In this document: positions 32,948-43,420 of the stretch, in pieces
Position numbering within the stretch: the first letter of the stretch is position 1
Layout of the letters: every line of letters begins with the position of its first letter
NCBI GenBank assembly: GCA_951640165.1
Contig: OX621261.1
Span: 744,001-808,000, forward strand
Direction of reading: 5' to 3'
Length of the DNA: 64,000 nucleotides
Origin: Pseudoips prasinana
Taxonomy: Eukaryota; Arthropoda; Insecta; Lepidoptera; Nolidae
Translations under genes and position numbers: made by a program
Notes under the pieces: model-generated
What the model was told of the DNA's origin: nothing
Database searches by the model: none
Seen by the model: the letters and a program-made list of their open reading frames with translations, nothing else

Positions 32948-33440
32948 TCTAAGGTAAACAGATAGCGTTAGTACTTCTGTTAGCTACTAGATGGCGCTAC
33001 GCGATCAATAATGTCTGTCTTATATTTAAATATTGTATTTTGATGTAATTAATACAACAAGGCGGGTTATTATAGGTAATTTATATAATTAGGCCGAATC
33101 CAGGCACTTAACTGACAGTTTATAGTACTTATATAAATATCACTTTCACTTTTAGTTCACTGTGAGGTAGTTTATAAGATGTAAGTTATGTTAAAGTTGT
33201 ATAATTTAGTTTATATTACACTATATCTTTAAATAACAATTGTTCTTATTAATCACAATATTATCCACTTCGGGCAACAAAAATCTTGCACAGTTATTAC
33301 TTTATTTAATTAATATTAATGAATTTTTATTTTTTAACTGGGAGCTATACCTTCACGTTTGACAGTAGCGCACTTGATCTCTCTTCGTGACCTCCCCACG
33401 GCAAGGGCCTTACGAAACATAATCTGTGTCATTCTTGGCT
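32948..33440. other. LINE 5'UTR and unassigned flank
   Basis: No gene is seen. The first 350 bases are probably the LINE 5'UTR, including an AGATGGCGCTA motif near 32990. Its upstream end is not defined. Confidence 0.35.
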
Positions 33441-33465
33441 ACACGCTATAGTCAGGTTGTCTGCG

Positions 33466-33770
33466 ACCCCCACACCGCGCATAAAGCCGTTGGACTGGGG
33501 AGCCAACGGTCTTGAGTTCAAAACCAAGGCGTGCGGACAACTGAGCTTTCAAATTCATGTATAAATTAGAAATTAATCATCTCGAATTTGAAACGGTGAA
33601 GGGGAACATCGTGAGGAAATCTCCATGCCAGTTCTCCAAAATGTTCTTGATGACATGTGAAGTCTGCCAACCCGCCCTAGCATGGTGGACTGTGGCCTGG
33701 CCCTCTCATTGTGAGAGGTGACTTTTGCCTTGCAGAGGGACAGTATTGCGCTGCGCTATATATTATTAGG
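33466..33770 (+). mobile_element. Lepidopteran tRNA-derived SINE
   Basis: The head has a degenerate box B (TTGAGTTCAAAACC, 33511-33524). The body reads AACGGTGAAGGGGAACATCG, GTGAGGAAATCTCCATGCC, AATGTTCTTGATGACATG, GTGAAGTCTGCCAACCCG, then GTGGACTGTGGCCTGGCC. This order is characteristic of a SINE family abundant in moths and butterflies. Small substitutions throughout show it is an old copy. The exact ends are approximate. Confidence 0.65.
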
Positions 33771-34667
33771 TTATGTAGATACCAATTACAATCTTTGTAA
33801 ACATTGTAATGGGTATCGATTTTTACGGTTTTGACTGTTACGACTTGCACCAAATTTTATTACTAGCAACTCTTGAGGCGTCCTGTCATGGCGTTGTGTC
33901 GAAGCGATCCGGCGCCGCAGCACCGTCTGTGTGCGCGTGCGCAAACATCGTAGACGCACTACAGAAGCGCGGGAGCCCCACCAGCACCCTGAACGCGTTG
34001 TTGTGTTGTACTCGGAGAGCGTTGATGGCCCGCTGCGTGTAATTGACCCACAGACTGCAGGTGTAGAGAGTTTGGAAGAATGCTTTAAAAAAGCGATCTT
34101 TACCCCCAAGCTACACCTCGCGAATCTGCGTGCCAACATGTTACAGCGGACCGCCATCGCTCTCCTCTTCAATGTCAGTATCATCTTTTAAATGATCGGT
34201 TACCACATGGCCGAGGTATTTAAACTCTCTCACTCTTCGAAGAGCGACTGCGTTAAGCAGCACAGGTGTCACAACCCCCAGTTTACGACCCTTGGGTTGA
34301 AATACCAGGAGCTCAGTTCTTTTAGAATTGTACAGGAGACCGTACTCTCGCATACTCCTCACACACGCTTATAAGCTTCCTGAGAGCGGCTTTTGATGGG
34401 CAGAGCAACACCATATCGTCTGCGTAACTAATGCTGTTGATACAGTGACCATTTCAATTGAGCATCCTACACCGGTGTCGCTCAGCTCAACAATCAGCCC
34501 GTTCACGTACAAGTTGAAGAGTGAAGGCGAGGTTAACCCGCCCCCCCCCCCCTGCATCACCCCACATTTCAACCCGTTATCGTCAGAAAGTTCACCAAAC
34601 CATTTGACCTGGTTAGTTTGGTGGCCATTCCAATATTTAAATATATTAACTAATTCATCCGGCGGTT

Positions 34668-35545
34668 CACCCTTGTTTGATAGAACAACGTTTGATATAA
34701 TATTACTAAATCGAATTTTAGTAGCAATAAAGTAATTTCGAAGAATTATTCATTTGACCGAATAATTCATTGGTAAATTTTTATTTAGCGTAATTATTTA
34801 TTTGAACTAATTTCATTTGAACAAATTTAATTTCGCCGAATATACAATATATTTGAACAATACGAATATAAATATTTTGTTTCCCCGGTCACAGTTCTAA
34901 CCGAACCTAACCCAAATGATTCACCAATAATAGAGGGATGTGGCACTCAGCGGCTCCATGAAACATGCAAGCAGGCAGGCATGCAACATGCAAGCAGGAA
35001 TGCAGCATGCAAGCAAGCATGCAGCATGCAAGCAGATATGCAGCATGCAAGCAGGAATGCAGCAAGCAAGCAGGCATGAACATGCAACCAGACATGCAAC
35101 ATGTAGCAAGCATTGTTTCTGTCACAGCTCCGGCGCTGCGGGGTTTGGGCGGCCCCACGCGAGCTTATCGTCGCAGATGGTTTTAACGCCCACCACCTGC
35201 TCCTCAGCTCGCGGGCCGCCCCACCCCTCCGCGGGCTTAAATTACACTCTAGGGTAGGGCAGACAAGACTACGTAAAGTCGGTTTTGCAGCGATTCGTTT
35301 CTATACTAATAACTGTCTACTATACTGCTTGCCGAAATGAATATCTGAACATTACATCAAATGAACATTATGTTATACCATCTGAACATTATACCTTTTG
35401 ATCATTAGTGCAAATGTTGTTATAGCAAATAAATATTCGATGAACTGAAAATTCTGTCAAACGATATTATACAAAGTGATGATTTTCTTAAACGTTGTTC
35501 CATTTAGTAATATTATATCAAACGTTGTTCTATAAAATAAGGGTG
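34668..35545. mobile_element. MITE-like DNA element with 44-bp inverted repeats
   Basis: The termini 34668-34711 and 35502-35545 are reverse complements over 44 bases with two mismatches; both outer ends read CACCCTT. The element is about 880 bases, has no transposase frame, and cleanly interrupts a LINE RT. A target duplication is not obvious: TTCA precedes and TGTA follows if the element is taken to begin at CCC. The class (piggyBac-like, Sola-like or other) is therefore open. It contains a tandem repeat (34960-35117) and a GC-rich patch. Confidence 0.75.
34960..35117. repeat. Tandem repeat of about 20-bp units
   Basis: About seven imperfect copies of a CATGCAAGCAGGAATGCAG-like unit lie inside the MITE. 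Units differ by a few bases and vary slightly in length. All frames through it read as repeated short peptides and are not genes. Confidence 0.8.
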
Positions 35546-36104
35546 TACCATCCGGCACACCTTCATTCTTCAGCTTATTCCAGAGAATATCATATCTAAC
35601 CAGGTCAAATGCCTTGGAGAGGTCAAGAAAGGCTGCATACACCGGTGTTCTCCTGTCTGTCCTGACGGTCTGCTTGAGAGACATAACTGCACAGTCTGTC
35701 GAAAGTTCTGGCCTAAAGCCAAACTGTGCGTCCTGCAAATTGAGGTGTTCTTTCAGCTGTTTCTCAAGCAGACCATCAAGCACCTTAGCTGTGGTTGTAG
35801 CTAATGATATCGGGCGGTAGTTGCATTTATCAGAATTATCTCCAGTCTTGTTTCTTATTATCGGCACTACCACCGTCTTCATCAGCCCACCTGGCAGGTA
35901 GGAATGCCTTATACAGAGCGTAAATAACAGCCCCAAAAGCCTCGGGAGGTGTAGCCCCGCATGCTGAAAATGCTCGATACTGAGGCCGTCGTGTCCGGGC
36001 GACTTTCCTCGAGTTACACGCTTAGGCACCTCTGACACCACGATCTGGTCTGGTCTACTTTTAGCGGAGACTCCACTTGAAATTTTGCAATCAGGTATAA
36101 ACAT

Positions 36105-36372
36105 TTTGTTAAATTAAGAGAACAACCTCATAAAAAATCATTTGTTTAATATCTGTGCGAATCAACGATAGTTCGTTACTGGAGCGCACAAAACACGGGT
36201 GACGTTAAACTCCATATTCAAATTCTCTACGAAACGACGTGTAACGTAGCACTTAATCGTACTTCCTACTAATATTATAAATGCCAATGTTTGTGAGTAT
36301 GAATGTATAGATTAAATTTGAATTTTTATAGCATTATTCGCAATGCAAATTTTTGAGATTAGAATGTATAGA
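36105..36372 (+). mobile_element. Unassigned stretch with a Helitron 5' terminus
   Basis: Positions 36264-36300 read TCCTACTAATATTATAAATG followed by GCCAATGTTTGTGAGTATGA. This is the 5' start of the lepidopteran nonautonomous Helitrons whose 3' end is seen at 18940-19183. Here no 3' end follows, because the BEL/Pao LTR begins about 100 bases on. The remainder holds no gene. Confidence 0.5.
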
Positions 36373-36606
36373 TGTACGAACTTTGACTTCTTCCAGAGGT
36401 GGTAGGTTAAATAAAACGACAATTTGTTTCCAAAGCAAATACAACTTTATTGCATCAAAAATCACTTAACTCATGATATGGGCGGAAAATATCAATAGCG
36501 AGATCTAGGAATCAGTAATGGAAACGCTATAACGCCATCTATTGATCTCCTCGTGAACTCACAATAGCGCCATCTATTGAATAGCACGTGAAGTCGGGAA
36601 CGAACA
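36373..36606 (-). repeat. Probable 3' LTR of BEL/Pao no. 1
   Basis: On the minus strand a purine-rich GGTGGGCGGGA tract (36607-36617) is followed by TGTTCG. The sequence runs 234 bases, with GCAATAAAG as polyadenylation signal, to CGTACA. TG and CA ends fit an LTR. There is no second LTR to confirm the far end. Confidence 0.55.
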
Positions 36607-36738
36607 TCCCGCCCACCATGGACAGAATGTCCAGAACTTAAATATACAAACTGAATGAAACCCACCATGAAACAAAATACAATATTTAGTAGAACGTTAA
36701 CCAGTAGTGGACTGTATGTGCTTATACCAATCACTCTT

Positions 36739-37491
36739 TTAAGGTGATATTTTGTTGACTCCAGCCTCCCAAAGCTCTCGAAAGTTTGGAAAGTGGGGTG
36801 GAATAAAGCTCCAAGTTGTGCCGTATGTTGACAACCAATTGGCAATATCAGGTGCTATGCCGGACCTTTCATGTTTGAACAACGCCTTCAATTCCTTGTT
36901 AGCTCCAACGAAAGTGGTGCCGTTATCACTCCACATCTCTCCACAATGACTTCTCCTCGCTACAAAGCGCTTGAAGGCTGCCAAAACGGCTTCAGATGTC
37001 ATGTCACTTACGACTTCCAAATGAATGGCTCGAGTGGCCATACACACGAACAAACATATGTAGCCTTTTATGGAGCGATAACCGCGACCTTCCGTAGGGC
37101 GGATGCTAATGGGACCAGCATAGTCTACGCCACTTCTAAAGAAAGGACGGCTAGCATTGACCCTAGCAGAGGACAATGTTCCCATTAAAGGATGTACAGA
37201 CCGAGTGGAATGACGGATGCAAATTACACATCTGCGTACGTAGTGCCTAACGGTATCCTTTGCATTTACTTTCTAATATTTGAATCGTAAATAAATAAGT
37301 ACTAACTGAGGCCCTCCATGTAACGTTTTCTCATGGGCGTCAGCGATGAGGAGGTGAGTTAAATGTGACTTACGAGGAAGAATTATAGGATGTTTCGAGT
37401 CTTCGTGAAGGTTGGCCCTTTGTAACCTACCACCAACTCTCAAAATTTGTTCCTCATCTAGATACGGATTGAGCGATGTAAGTACTCCCAT
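36739..37491 (-). pseudogene. BEL/Pao integrase
   Basis: The piece at 37273-37491 holds the linker before integrase (LNPYLDEEQILRVGGRL, then LLIADAHEKTLHGG). The piece at 36739-37185 holds the core: Asp in VDYAGPI, Asp in WSDNGTTF and Glu in LWEAG, with RSxIKGYICLFVC between. The core residues are kept. A frameshift just after LWEAGV sends the C-terminal part into another frame. Similarity is lost soon after HLKRVIG, so the integrase tail is missing. Confidence 0.75.
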
Positions 37492-37701
37492 TTTATTTAT
37501 TTCTCCTTTTATCTTTAAAATATTTATCTCGGACCCAAAATGTTCCCCTTGACATAATTTCGCACAGATATATAATGCCCCTTGAATTTCAGAATGTGTT
37601 AGGAAGTTATCAAATCAAGTAGTGTAATTTTTATTTTTAAACTTTAAGAACCTTTTACAATAAGCTACTACTCTAGTAAGTTTTCTAAGCGATGAATATT
37701 T

Positions 37702-38660
37702 TTAAATTATAGAATCGTCACCTGTTTCTTTTACTACCGTGTTGCACGTTACTAACGATTTTCTTTCCTCTAAGTTAGGTTCTTTAATTTCCTTTCTACT
37801 ATAATTAATTTCTTTATTTTTCAGCCAACTAGGTCCCTGAGTCCACAACTCTAGGTTAGCGCATTCGGAAGGATTCACACCGCGCGATGCGCTGTCTGCA
37901 GGATTGTCACCGGACTGGACATGCGACCACTGCCTATTCTCCATAACAGTAAGTATTTCAGACACTCTGTTGCCGACGAACGTTTTGAAAGCAGCACAGC
38001 GCCACATAATTCCAAACGAGGTATGGATACCTGTTTGACGAGGGCCATCTTGGTCTTAGCTGCAACTACTAACATGAACTTGACCGTTGGCATCAATAGA
38101 ACGAGTATAGACAGCGGCTGCACACGCGACATTGGAGGCGTCACAGAATCCGTGCAACTCTAGCAGGACGTCAACTTGACTCGAGTGGATCCATCGTGGC
38201 AGCCGAAAATCCTTAAGATGGTTAAGATTATTTCTATAACTAAGCCATTCTTTTAACAGGTAATCTGGAAGTGGATCATCCCATTCCAATCCTGTTAACC
38301 ACAGGCGTTGAATGAACACCTTGGCTGTTACTATCACCGGCGCTAACCAACCAAGAGGGACAAATGAGCGAGCGATGTCAGAGATCACCTTCCGCTTGGT
38401 TATGAGACCTTTCGTTGATAAGTTAATCCTAAAATTTTAGTAACCGTATCCATCTTAAGCTCCAAATTATCCTGCTTATCAATATTTTCGTTCATTTTGT
38501 GTAACAAATCGTCACTACTGCTGGACCACTTTTGTAACTCGAAACCCCCGCGACTTAACAATTGATTCAGCTGGTGATAAATAAGCTCCCGTTGTGGTGC
38601 TTTTATCCTCACGCACCACCGCGTGATGAGGTAAGCAGAACGCATCCTTACCTAATCCTT
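37702..38660 (-). pseudogene. BEL/Pao RT end and RNase H region
   Basis: Overlapping pieces show RGGFELQKWSS (end of RT, about 38545), SFVPLGWLAPVIVTAKVFIQ, ELHGFCDASN (RNase H start), then RVSEILTVMENRQWSHVQSG and NPADSASRG. They lie in three frames. Upstream the frame passes directly from the LPHHAVVREDK block to the RGGFELQ block. The RT catalytic region that should separate them, about 200 residues in the related copy at 60398-61083, has been deleted. Confidence 0.7.
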
Positions 38661-38836
38661 TTTGTGCGACAACCTCAACATGTCCCAGCTGTATATATTC
38701 GTTTAAAACTGCGCTATACTGTGACCAAAATTCCGAGTCTTTTAAAAGTTTTTTTTCTAGGTTGAGAAAGTGCCTACGGGCAATGACCTCTGACCCCCCA
38801 AACGTGCAACTAGGCGACTCAGTTTTGAATGGTAGT

Positions 38837-38944
38837 TGTAGTATATTTATAATGTAGGTAGGTTGTAGAATATTATCATAAATGTATATGAGGGTGTTTG
38901 GATAATAAATCAGTGTTCAACCAACTAGAGTGTGTTTCACTACA
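38837..38944 (+). repeat. 5' LTR of the gypsy element (108 bp)
   Basis: Starts TGTAGTATAT and ends TTTCACTACA, giving a TGTAG/CTACA inverted end pair. It differs from the 3' LTR at about three positions near its end (CAACCAACTAGAG against CAACTAACTAACG). The ATAATAAATC stretch near 38905 could be the polyadenylation signal. Confidence 0.85.
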
Positions 38945-38963
38945 TGGTGACAGCGGTGCGTCG
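38945..38963 (+). promoter_or_regulatory. Primer-binding site of the gypsy element
   Basis: TGGTGACAGCGGTGCGTCG directly follows the LTR. The TGG start is complementary to a tRNA CCA end. Which tRNA primes was not determined. Confidence 0.6.
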
Positions 38964-39050
38964 TTTTTATAAGTTTTTAAGCTGTAAAACGAACTCGAAC
39001 TGTAAAATACATTCATAGACTTGAGTGGTGCATTAAAATTGTATTTTAAT

Positions 39051-42000
39051 ATGGAACACGCGCGTCCTCCAGTGGAATTATTACTGGACGGTGGTCCGGT
39101 CGCACGCTCTGAGGCGTGGCGAAAATGGCGGAAGCAGTTTGAAGTGTTTCTCAAAGCCTCTGGAGTGAGCAACGAGCCTAAAGAAGTTCAGGCTGGTTTG
39201 TTGGTGAATCTAATTGGGTCGGCCGGTTATGAGGCCTATACAACCTTCACGTTTAATGAAGGTGAAAGTGAGGATGATATCAGCTGTGTTCTAAAGAAAT
39301 TTGACAAGTATTTCAGTACTAAATCAAATATTACAGTAAGGCGGTTCAAGTTCTTTACTCGCAGTCAAGAAGATGGTGAAAATATCGACCAATATGTAAC
39401 TGCGTTGAGGTTACTCAGTCAGCAATGCGAGTTCAAAGACCTGCAGGAAAGCTTGTTACGTGATAGGATTGTGTGCGGTATTATCAATAACACGGTGAGG
39501 GATCGACTTCTTCGCACCGATGAGTTAACTTTAGCAAAAGCTATACAAATCTGTCAGACAGCCGAGATGTCTAAGGAGGAAAGTAAATGCATCGACGATC
39601 GCGCTTCAGATACTATGCAAGTGAATACAGTGCAGGGCGGAAGCGGTTCACGTAGTGGGCGGTGGGCAAGAGGATCACGCGTGCCTAAGGCAGCACGTGC
39701 CCGTGCGCTGCCGAGTGGAAGCGGCGGCGTCCGCGGCCCGTCGGCTGCTCGGGCGCAGCGGCAGGCCTGCCGTCAGTGCGGCGGCGTGCGGTGTTTTGGT
39801 GGCGATCGGTGTCCGGCACGGTACGCGTTGTGTTATGTTTGTGATAAAAAAGGTCATTTTTCACGAGTGTGTGATCAAAAGAAAATCATTCGTAACGTGT
39901 TAAATTTGAGTGTAGATACCACGAGTGATAGTGAGGAATGCAGTGACGAGATGTTCTATGTCAATACGATAGAAGAGGACAAAAAATTATGTAAGTTTTC
40001 TAATGAATGGTTTGAAGTGGTAAAATGTAACGGTAAAAATATTGTTCTAAAAATAGATACCGGTTCTATGATTAACGTTATTTCTAAAACGGACTATGTA
40101 AATATGGGGTTATCTATTACCGACCTTAAGCCATTCGCAAAGCGTGTATATTCATTTACTGGTAATCGTCTGCCTATTATGGGAACTGATAAGCTGTCTT
40201 TTGTTTTCAATAATAAACCTTATTGTTTGCCATTTGTAATTGCTGATTTAAACTGTCAGAATGTACTCGGTTTGCGAGGATGTGTTGTCTTAAGTTTAAT
40301 AAATCAAGTTAATACAATACATATGGAACAGTATTCTGATTTGTTTAAAGGACTTGGGAAATTACCCGGTAGATATAGTATTGTAGTTAATAAAGATATA
40401 CAGCCTGTTGTATGCCCTACTCGAAAAATACCTTTGGGGCTAAAAGATAAATTAATGGATGAGTTATGTAGAATGGAAGGTTTAGGTGTAGTTAGAAAGG
40501 TGACTCATCCAACCGATTGGGTTAATGCGATTGTTTTAGTGGCGAAAAAAGATGGCAGTATTCGTGTTTGCTTAGACCCTCGACCTTTGAACCGTGCGGT
40601 GCGGCGTGCACAGTACACGCTGCCGACAGTGCCCGAGCTCGCGGCGCGCCTGCGAGGTGCTACTGTGTTTAGCGTGCTGGACGCACGATGTGGGTTTTGG
40701 ATGGTCCAGCTTCATGATGCAAGTGCCGATCTGTGCACTTTCAGTACACCGTTCGGTAGGTACCAATTTTTACGGTTACCATATGGAATAAACTGTGCGC
40801 CTGAGGTATTCCATGCGAAACTGAGGCAACACTTAGAAGATTTGGATGGTGTTGAGTCTTTTATAGATGACGTCATCGTATGGGGACGTACAAGGGATGA
40901 GCACGATCGGAGACTGGAGTGCCTTTTACGACGAGCAAGGGATATAGGCATTAAATTTAATCGGGAAAAATGTAAATTTGGAGTGCAGGAGATTACTTAC
41001 TTAGGTCACAAGTTCACCGCGGATGGCATGCGAGCAGATGATTCAAAAATTCAAGCTATAATAAAAATGCCTTACCCAACTGATAGGAAGGCTCTAGAGA
41101 GATTCTTAGGCATGGTAAATTATTTGGCAAAATTTATTCAAAACTATTCGGAGGCGGTGAACGTATTAAGGGTTTTACTCAAAAAAGAATCCGAGTGGTT
41201 ATGGGAATCACAGCATTCGAAGGCTGTAGACAAATTAAAAAGCAAGCTAAGCAGTGCTCCAGTATTGGCGCTTTACAGTGAGAATCTACCAGTGGTGGTA
41301 TCAGTAGATGCGTCTAGTGTCGCACTCGGTGCTGTAATGTTGCAGGAAGGCCGCCCGGTGGAATTCGCCTCGCTCACGCTAACTGATACCCAGGCCAGGT
41401 ATGCACATATAGAGAAGGAGATGTTAGCGATTGTGTTTGGAGTCGAGCGATTTAGACAGTACATATACGGTAGATCTGATGTCACTGTCCAAACTGACCA
41501 CAAACCGCTGGAAGCCTTGTTCAATAAACATTTAGTCTCGGTTCCAGCCAGGTTACAGAGAATGATGATGAGAGTACAAGGGTATGACTTTAAGGTTGTG
41601 TATACCCCGGGGAAATATATGTATATTGCGGACACGTTGTCTCGGGCTCCTTTAAGTGAGATCATGGACGACCAGGTTTCTCATGAAGTTGAGATTCAAA
41701 CGTGCTTCATGATAAATAAAATACCGTATAGTGAAAATAAGCTTAAGGGTATTAAAAAAGAAACTGAAACGGATAGTGACTATAGGTTGTTAATAAAGTA
41801 CATAACTAATGGCTGGCCAAAAAGTAGGCGTGATGTGCATGCAAAAGTGAATGTTTTCTGGCCATATCGCGACGAACTTCACTATATGGATGGAATCATC
41901 TTTAAAGGGGAACGTGTGTTCATACCACGTGATTTACGTGCTAATATGTTATTACGAGTCCACGAGGGACATTTAGGTATTGAGAGGTGTAAGAGCCGCG

Positions 42001-43130
42001 CGCAAGATGTGATGTTTTGGCCCGGCATGGCTGAGGACGTGGAGCGCACGGTGCGGCACTGCGCGGCGTGCGCACTGCACGCGCCCCGGCCGCGTCGCCA
42101 GCCGCAGTTGCAAAACACAGTACCCGCACTACCATGGCACAAACTAGCCTCCGATATTTTTGAATATAGAAGGAAAAGCTATATTATTTTGGTAGACTAC
42201 TTTTCTAACTACGTAGAAGTGGGACAGTTATCGAGCATTTGCTCTAGGAATGTAATAAATTTTTTGAAAGATCAGTTCGCACGCCATGGTATACCTGCAG
42301 AGTTAGTAACAGATAACGGGCCGGCTTATAGCTCACAAGAATTTAAACGGTTTATGTGTGATTGGGAGATAAGACATGAAACGTCATCACCGAATTATGC
42401 ACAATCCAATGGAAAAAGTGAAAGAACTGTTCAGACAGTCAAAAATCTGTTAAAAAAATGTATAGATTCAGGACAGGATTTTTGTTTATCTCTATTGAAT
42501 TTGAGGGCTACACCGAGACATAGCTTAGATTCTCCTGCACAAATTCTAATGGGTCGACGTCTAAGTACTAGATTACCGGCTAGTGCTAAGTTATTGACTG
42601 AAAAAGTAGATAACGAACGTAATTACAAGGCTATTATTTTTAACAAAGATAAAATAAAAAAGCATTATGACAGGTCGGCGAAGATACTTAAACCATTGAC
42701 TCCTGGCGATAAGGCAACTGTAATCAACAACGGTGTGAGGAAACCAGTTACAATACTAGCACATGCGTCGCAGCCTCGCTCTTATATTATAGAAGACGAA
42801 CGTGGTGCACGTCTTCGACGTACTCGCAGTCAGTTAGTTGTACGCGAGGCGGAGCCGGCAGCGCGTGTTACAAACTATCCGTGGCCATCGAGTGCTGATA
42901 GTGTGACAGCACCAAGTGTAAGTTTTCTCTCTGGTGTACGACGGCGTAGGCCAAAGAGGATTAAAGCGGTCCAAGAAATTTCAAGCTCTGTTACCGAATT
43001 TTCTTCGGCATCGAATTTTCAGTCACAATCGCAAACCGACCGCGACGCCTGGGCTCTGACACCGTCGGCAGTACAATCAGTCGATGACGACTACATAAGC
43101 CCAGCTGGTAGCTTTAGTGATGATTCATAG
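39051..43130 (+). CDS. gag-pol: Gypsy Gag-Pol polyprotein (intact frame)
   Basis: The first ATG with a sensible context is at 39051, giving 1359 residues. Domains in order are Gag with capsid-like sequence (about 1-200), a CCHC knuckle CYVCDKKGHFSRVC (about 262), aspartic protease DTGSMINVIS (about 337), and RT with FSVLDARCGFW and FIDDVIVWG (about 605). RNase H follows (VSVDASSVALGA, ADTLSRAPLS), then the integrase zinc-binding region (HEGHLGIERC to CAAC, about 970-1010). Last is the core with Asp in ASDIFEY, LVTDNGPAY and NGKSERTVQ (D-D-35-E). The tail is Ser/Arg rich. No stop or frameshift is present, and gag and pol share one frame. It acts in cytoplasmic particles and then in nuclear integration. 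Confidence 0.85.
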   Translation: MEHARPPVELLLDGGPVARSEAWRKWRKQFEVFLKASGVSNEPKEVQAGLLVNLIGSAGYEAYTTFTFNEGESEDDISCVLKKFDKYFSTKSNITVRRFKFFTRSQEDGENIDQYVTALRLLSQQCEFKDLQESLLRDRIVCGIINNTVRDRLLRTDELTLAKAIQICQTAEMSKEESKCIDDRASDTMQVNTVQGGSGSRSGRWARGSRVPKAARARALPSGSGGVRGPSAARAQRQACRQCGGVRCFGGDRCPARYALCYVCDKKGHFSRVCDQKKIIRNVLNLSVDTTSDSEECSDEMFYVNTIEEDKKLCKFSNEWFEVVKCNGKNIVLKIDTGSMINVISKTDYVNMGLSITDLKPFAKRVYSFTGNRLPIMGTDKLSFVFNNKPYCLPFVIADLNCQNVLGLRGCVVLSLINQVNTIHMEQYSDLFKGLGKLPGRYSIVVNKDIQPVVCPTRKIPLGLKDKLMDELCRMEGLGVVRKVTHPTDWVNAIVLVAKKDGSIRVCLDPRPLNRAVRRAQYTLPTVPELAARLRGATVFSVLDARCGFWMVQLHDASADLCTFSTPFGRYQFLRLPYGINCAPEVFHAKLRQHLEDLDGVESFIDDVIVWGRTRDEHDRRLECLLRRARDIGIKFNREKCKFGVQEITYLGHKFTADGMRADDSKIQAIIKMPYPTDRKALERFLGMVNYLAKFIQNYSEAVNVLRVLLKKESEWLWESQHSKAVDKLKSKLSSAPVLALYSENLPVVVSVDASSVALGAVMLQEGRPVEFASLTLTDTQARYAHIEKEMLAIVFGVERFRQYIYGRSDVTVQTDHKPLEALFNKHLVSVPARLQRMMMRVQGYDFKVVYTPGKYMYIADTLSRAPLSEIMDDQVSHEVEIQTCFMINKIPYSENKLKGIKKETETDSDYRLLIKYITNGWPKSRRDVHAKVNVFWPYRDELHYMDGIIFKGERVFIPRDLRANMLLRVHEGHLGIERCKSRAQDVMFWPGMAEDVERTVRHCAACALHAPRPRRQPQLQNTVPALPWHKLASDIFEYRRKSYIILVDYFSNYVEVGQLSSICSRNVINFLKDQFARHGIPAELVTDNGPAYSSQEFKRFMCDWEIRHETSSPNYAQSNGKSERTVQTVKNLLKKCIDSGQDFCLSLLNLRATPRHSLDSPAQILMGRRLSTRLPASAKLLTEKVDNERNYKAIIFNKDKIKKHYDRSAKILKPLTPGDKATVINNGVRKPVTILAHASQPRSYIIEDERGARLRRTRSQLVVREAEPAARVTNYPWPSSADSVTAPSVSFLSGVRRRRPKRIKAVQEISSSVTEFSSASNFQSQSQTDRDAWALTPSAVQSVDDDYISPAGSFSDDS

Positions 43131-43389
43131 TCGTCACCCGCGGTTCCTATTACAAGGTCTAAAGAGAGAACTGCACGAATGCTAAAAGATTAGTTTCTTG
43201 GGCGCGATTAATTATTTAGCTCTGTATGTAGTAAATTAAAATAAATTTATTAAGTAATGGAAGCAAGTTTACTCAAACATATTATGTATTATTTTTTTGG
43301 TTTCTTAAGGTAGCAATAGTTTTGGTTAGATTTTATAAGTATTGATATAATTATTTTGTAATAATAACATATATGTTTTTTTTTTGTTT
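43131..43389 (+). other. 3' untranslated region of the gypsy element
   Basis: AT-rich sequence with no gene between the gag-pol stop and the polypurine tract. Confidence 0.5.
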
Positions 43390-43401
43390 AAAGGAGGAAG
43401 A
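43390..43401 (+). promoter_or_regulatory. Polypurine tract of the gypsy element
   Basis: AAAGGAGGAAGA lies immediately before the TG of the 3' LTR at 43402. Confidence 0.75.
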
Positions 43402-43420
43402 TGTAGTATATTTATAATGT
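43402..43420 (+). repeat. 3' LTR of the gypsy element, left part
   Basis: These 19 bases equal positions 1-19 of the 5' LTR. The LINE insertion begins at the next base. Confidence 0.85.

Larger units (their letters stand above)
28582..33300 (-). mobile_element. Near full-length two-ORF LINE with PHD-finger ORF1
   Basis: The minus strand reads 5'UTR (about 33300-32948), ORF1 (32947-31867), a spacer of about 440 bases, ORF2 (31429-28582), then 3'UTR. ORF1 and ORF2 each have a single visible frameshift. The PHD-type finger in ORF1 and the ORF2 blocks place it with the CR1 group of insects. The exact ends are unclear. Confidence 0.7.
33786..36104 (-). pseudogene. LINE reverse transcriptase split by a MITE
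   Basis: The first half (36104-35546) has SPGHDGLSIEHF, NYRPISLATTTAKVLDGLLE, DAQFGFRPELSTDCAV and AFLDLSKAFDLVRYDILW. The second half (34667-33786) has LKCGVMQGG, SPSLFNLYVNGL, then thumb text GLLYNSKRTELLVFQPKG and REFKYLGHVVTDHLKDD. A YADD-like box is damaged (34400-34440). The DNA element at 34668-35545 lies between them, within the codons after KNEGVPDG. The second half has many frameshifts. I do not recognise the clade with confidence. Confidence 0.7.

Noticed and set aside
34960..35117. Possible CRISPR-like array
   Set aside because: Units are directly tandem and imperfect, with no spacers, and the DNA is animal.
34907..35186. Open frames with repeated Cys/Met/Ala or Gln/Ala peptides on both strands
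   Set aside because: They are readings of the 20-base tandem repeat inside the MITE and have no other support.
41273..42142. Minus-strand frames of 64-130 codons inside the gypsy gag-pol
   Set aside because: Antisense shadows of a conserved coding region.
43384..43420. Fusion of gypsy 3' LTR with the LINE reading frame as a chimeric gene
   Set aside because: The frame continues by chance through the tract and LTR; no start or splice signal supports a product.
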